Origin: Verrucomicrobiota bacterium
GTDB lineage: Bacteria > Verrucomicrobiota > Lentisphaeria > Victivallales > Victivallaceae
Reading direction: 5' to 3'
Length of the DNA: 5,129 nt
Assembly (NCBI GenBank): GCA_023459755.1
Contig: JAEWSS010000141.1
Span: forward strand, 1 to 5,129
Shown here: piece by piece, positions 3,374 to 5,129 of the stretch
How the letters are laid out: each line of letters opens with the position of its first letter
Position numbering within the stretch: position 1 is the stretch's first letter
Translations under genes and position numbers: made by a program
The notes under the pieces: model-generated
The model's database searches: none
The model's input: the letters and a program-made list of their open reading frames with translations, nothing else
What the model was told of the DNA's origin: nothing

Positions 3374-5129
3374 TTGTCAAAATTTATCGGAATGTTTCTG
3401 CTGGCCGCCGCGTTACTGCCGGCGATGCTCTCGGCGGACGACTACGGTGTGCGGCTGAAAAAAAACGGGCTGAACATTTCCAGCGGCGGTCTGGAAGTCA
3501 TAAGTTTTTCCCGTCTGATCGCGGTGGAGCCGCCGTGGGGACGGAAATATTTTTTTAATGCTCAGGACAAAGTTGACACCACCGAAGAAGACGGCAGATG
3601 CGTCCAAAAATACAAGAACGATGAATTTGAACTGAATCATTATTCAGCCGAAGTGTCCGGCGAGCGGGTGCTGGTGTCTCTGAAAGCCACGATGCTCAAG
3701 GATGTTCCGGCTTTTTTTGAATACTGTATTGCGCTTATTCCGGCCGACACTGTCGGCGCGGCGAAATACCGCGTTTTCTTTGCCGACGGAACGGAGCAGT
3801 CCGGCGAACTTGCGGCAGAGCCGCCTTATGCCGCCGAATATCTTTTCAAAAACGCCGTCAAGGTTGTGTTCGATGGACAATACGGCGAACTTACCGTGGA
3901 AAGTCTGGACAAAAAAACGTTTTCCGCTCAGGACGCCCGCGCTAAAGGCGCCGCTTGGGGCGACTGGTACACCGCGGTGAAAGGCGTGCTTTTGCTCGAG
4001 AACTTAGACCTCACCTATAACCAGCCGCTGACAAGCGAATTTGCGTTCACATTCAAGATGAAGCCGGGATGCAGTTTCCCGACTCCGCTGGCGCCGTTGA
4101 CCGGCGGTAATGCCGAAAACGTTGAGTTGCCGAACATCGCCGGATCGTTCTCCCCGGCGGCCGACCGCTTTGTGTGGCCGCAGCCAAAGGAGCGGACGAA
4201 ACGGGACGGCCGTTATCTGCCGAAGTCCGGCGCCGCCGCGAAGACCGACGGACTGGATGCACTGCCGGAGGTCGATCGTGCCAGACTGTCCAAGGCGGTC
4301 GGAAAAGTCGGCGATAAACTGTTTTCCGGCGCCGCCGCCGGGCAGGGCGAAGGTATTTATTTCGTGGTGAACGACAATGCCCCCGGCGTTCCGGAACATG
4401 CCGAAGGCTACCGGCTGGAGGTAACGCCGGAACGGGTGGAGGTGTTCGCCCGCACGCCGCGCGGTGCGTTTTATGCACTTCAGACTCTGGTTTCAACCGG
4501 AGCGGCCTGCGGCACCATCGTTGACTGGCCGGACATCGACATGCGCTCCAATCTGGTGATGATAGACAAAGATTCACTGCGCATTCAGGGTGAGTTTATC
4601 GATCGCATCTACGCACCGTCAAAGATCAACACGCTGTTTATTGAGTGTGAATACGCGGCGTGGGACGCGCTTGGCCCGATTCGTCAGGATTGGGCGATGA
4701 GCAAGGACGATCTGCGCAAACTCGTTGCACTGGCTGAAGAAAACTATATTGAAGTCGTCCCGCTGTTCCAGACCCTCGGTCACTGCGAGTGGCTGTTCAA
4801 AAACGGTCAGAACCGCGACATGGCCGAGAATCCGTCCAGATGCACGGTCTACAACGTGCGCAATCCCCGGGTCCACCCGCTGATGGAACAGGTGCTGAAC
4901 GAGGTGATCGACGTGTTCCATCCCCGTATGCTCCACATCGGTCACGACGAGATCGGCGGCGAACATGAATATCCGTTCAGGCCCGAAAATATCGCCGAGG
5001 GCGGCAACCGCCTGATCATGGACGATATCATGTTTTACTACAACTTCTGCAAACGCAACAATCTGCAGATGATGATCTGGCACGATATGTTCATCCGCAC
5101 ACCGCAGAAGCCGAACGGGGCATTCGGTC
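3374..5129 (+). CDS. Secreted GH20-like beta-N-acetylhexosaminidase (partial, 3' end beyond window)
   Basis: The product probably cleaves terminal N-acetylhexosamine residues from glycans outside the cytoplasm. 585 codons are visible and the frame is open at the right edge. Residues 1-21 (MSKFIGMFLLAAALLPAMLSA) are a typical signal peptide, with likely cleavage before DDY. Residues 22 to about 320 form an unrecognised, probably beta-rich region. Residues about 325-380 resemble the small GH20b domain, with GYRLEV (345-350) and RGAFYALQTL. The catalytic barrel starts at DWPDIDMRSN (384-393). QTLGHCEW (466-473) is conserved in HexD-like GH20 enzymes, and LHIGHDE (520-526) carries the catalytic Asp-Glu pair D525-E526. 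MIWHDM (567-572) follows. The usual HxGGDE or HxGADE is HxGHDE here, so specificity may differ. The start is TTG at 3374, seven bases after AAGGAG (3361-3366). The ATG at 3367 is in another frame, and the in-frame ATG at 3392 would remove the basic N-terminus of the signal peptide. Confidence 0.85.
   Translation, partial: MSKFIGMFLLAAALLPAMLSADDYGVRLKKNGLNISSGGLEVISFSRLIAVEPPWGRKYFFNAQDKVDTTEEDGRCVQKYKNDEFELNHYSAEVSGERVLVSLKATMLKDVPAFFEYCIALIPADTVGAAKYRVFFADGTEQSGELAAEPPYAAEYLFKNAVKVVFDGQYGELTVESLDKKTFSAQDARAKGAAWGDWYTAVKGVLLLENLDLTYNQPLTSEFAFTFKMKPGCSFPTPLAPLTGGNAENVELPNIAGSFSPAADRFVWPQPKERTKRDGRYLPKSGAAAKTDGLDALPEVDRARLSKAVGKVGDKLFSGAAAGQGEGIYFVVNDNAPGVPEHAEGYRLEVTPERVEVFARTPRGAFYALQTLVSTGAACGTIVDWPDIDMRSNLVMIDKDSLRIQGEFIDRIYAPSKINTLFIECEYAAWDALGPIRQDWAMSKDDLRKLVALAEENYIEVVPLFQTLGHCEWLFKNGQNRDMAENPSRCTVYNVRNPRVHPLMEQVLNEVIDVFHPRMLHIGHDEIGGEHEYPFRPENIAEGGNRLIMDDIMFYYNFCKRNNLQMMIWHDMFIRTPQKPNGAFG

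Noticed and set aside
3367..3558. 63-codon frame from the ATG next to AAGGAG
   Set aside because: The ATG directly abuts the ribosome binding site with no spacing, and its frame gives an Arg-rich sequence overlapping the glycosidase frame, which has a proper signal peptide.
4619..5083. 154-codon minus-strand frame opposite the GH20 catalytic domain
   Set aside because: It is antisense to conserved GH20 motifs, including the Asp-Glu pair, and has no recognisable features of its own.

Overview
The window looks like an ordinary chromosomal stretch from a moderately GC-rich bacterium. Coding parts are rich in GCC/GGC-type codons, and spacers are AT-rich with recognisable sigma70-like promoters and GGAGG-type ribosome binding sites. 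A secreted GH20-type glycosidase, a DUF1805 protein, PanB and RNase R together fit a gut or aquatic member of the PVC group such as Lentisphaerota. That placement is an inference from style, not from a marker gene. I see no mobile elements, rRNA, tRNA or CRISPR array.

Layout. (1) Positions 1-422, minus: the N-terminal 140 residues of an RNase R-type exoribonuclease, running off the left edge. (2) 423-533: a compact divergent promoter region in which both candidate -35 boxes lie in one 9-bp inverted repeat. (3) 534-1334, plus: complete panB (ketopantoate hydroxymethyltransferase, pantothenate/CoA synthesis). A 10-bp inverted repeat brackets its stop codon. (4) 1335-1478: convergent spacer with a strong bidirectional terminator whose left arm occurs in three tandem copies. 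(5) 1479-2567, minus: an unrecognised multi-pass membrane protein with a charged, mostly acidic C-terminal tail. (6) 2568-2720: spacer with a candidate promoter and a leader hairpin. (7) 2721-3002, minus: a small DUF1805 (YunC-like) protein. (8) 3003-3373: AT-rich divergent spacer with a candidate promoter, a dyad over its -35 box and a possible seven-codon leader ORF. (9) 3374 to the right edge, plus: a secreted GH20-like beta-N-acetylhexosaminidase starting at TTG, truncated by the window.

The genes do not form one obvious pathway. RNA turnover and CoA synthesis share a divergent promoter region. The membrane protein and the DUF1805 gene lie in the same direction and could be partly co-transcribed. 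The glycosidase is the first gene of a separate rightward unit, probably for glycan degradation. I found no convincing new defence or mobile system. The most unusual signals are small regulatory structures: the mirrored divergent promoter, the tandem-arm terminator, the dyad over the glycosidase promoter and the non-ATG start behind a possible mini-ORF.
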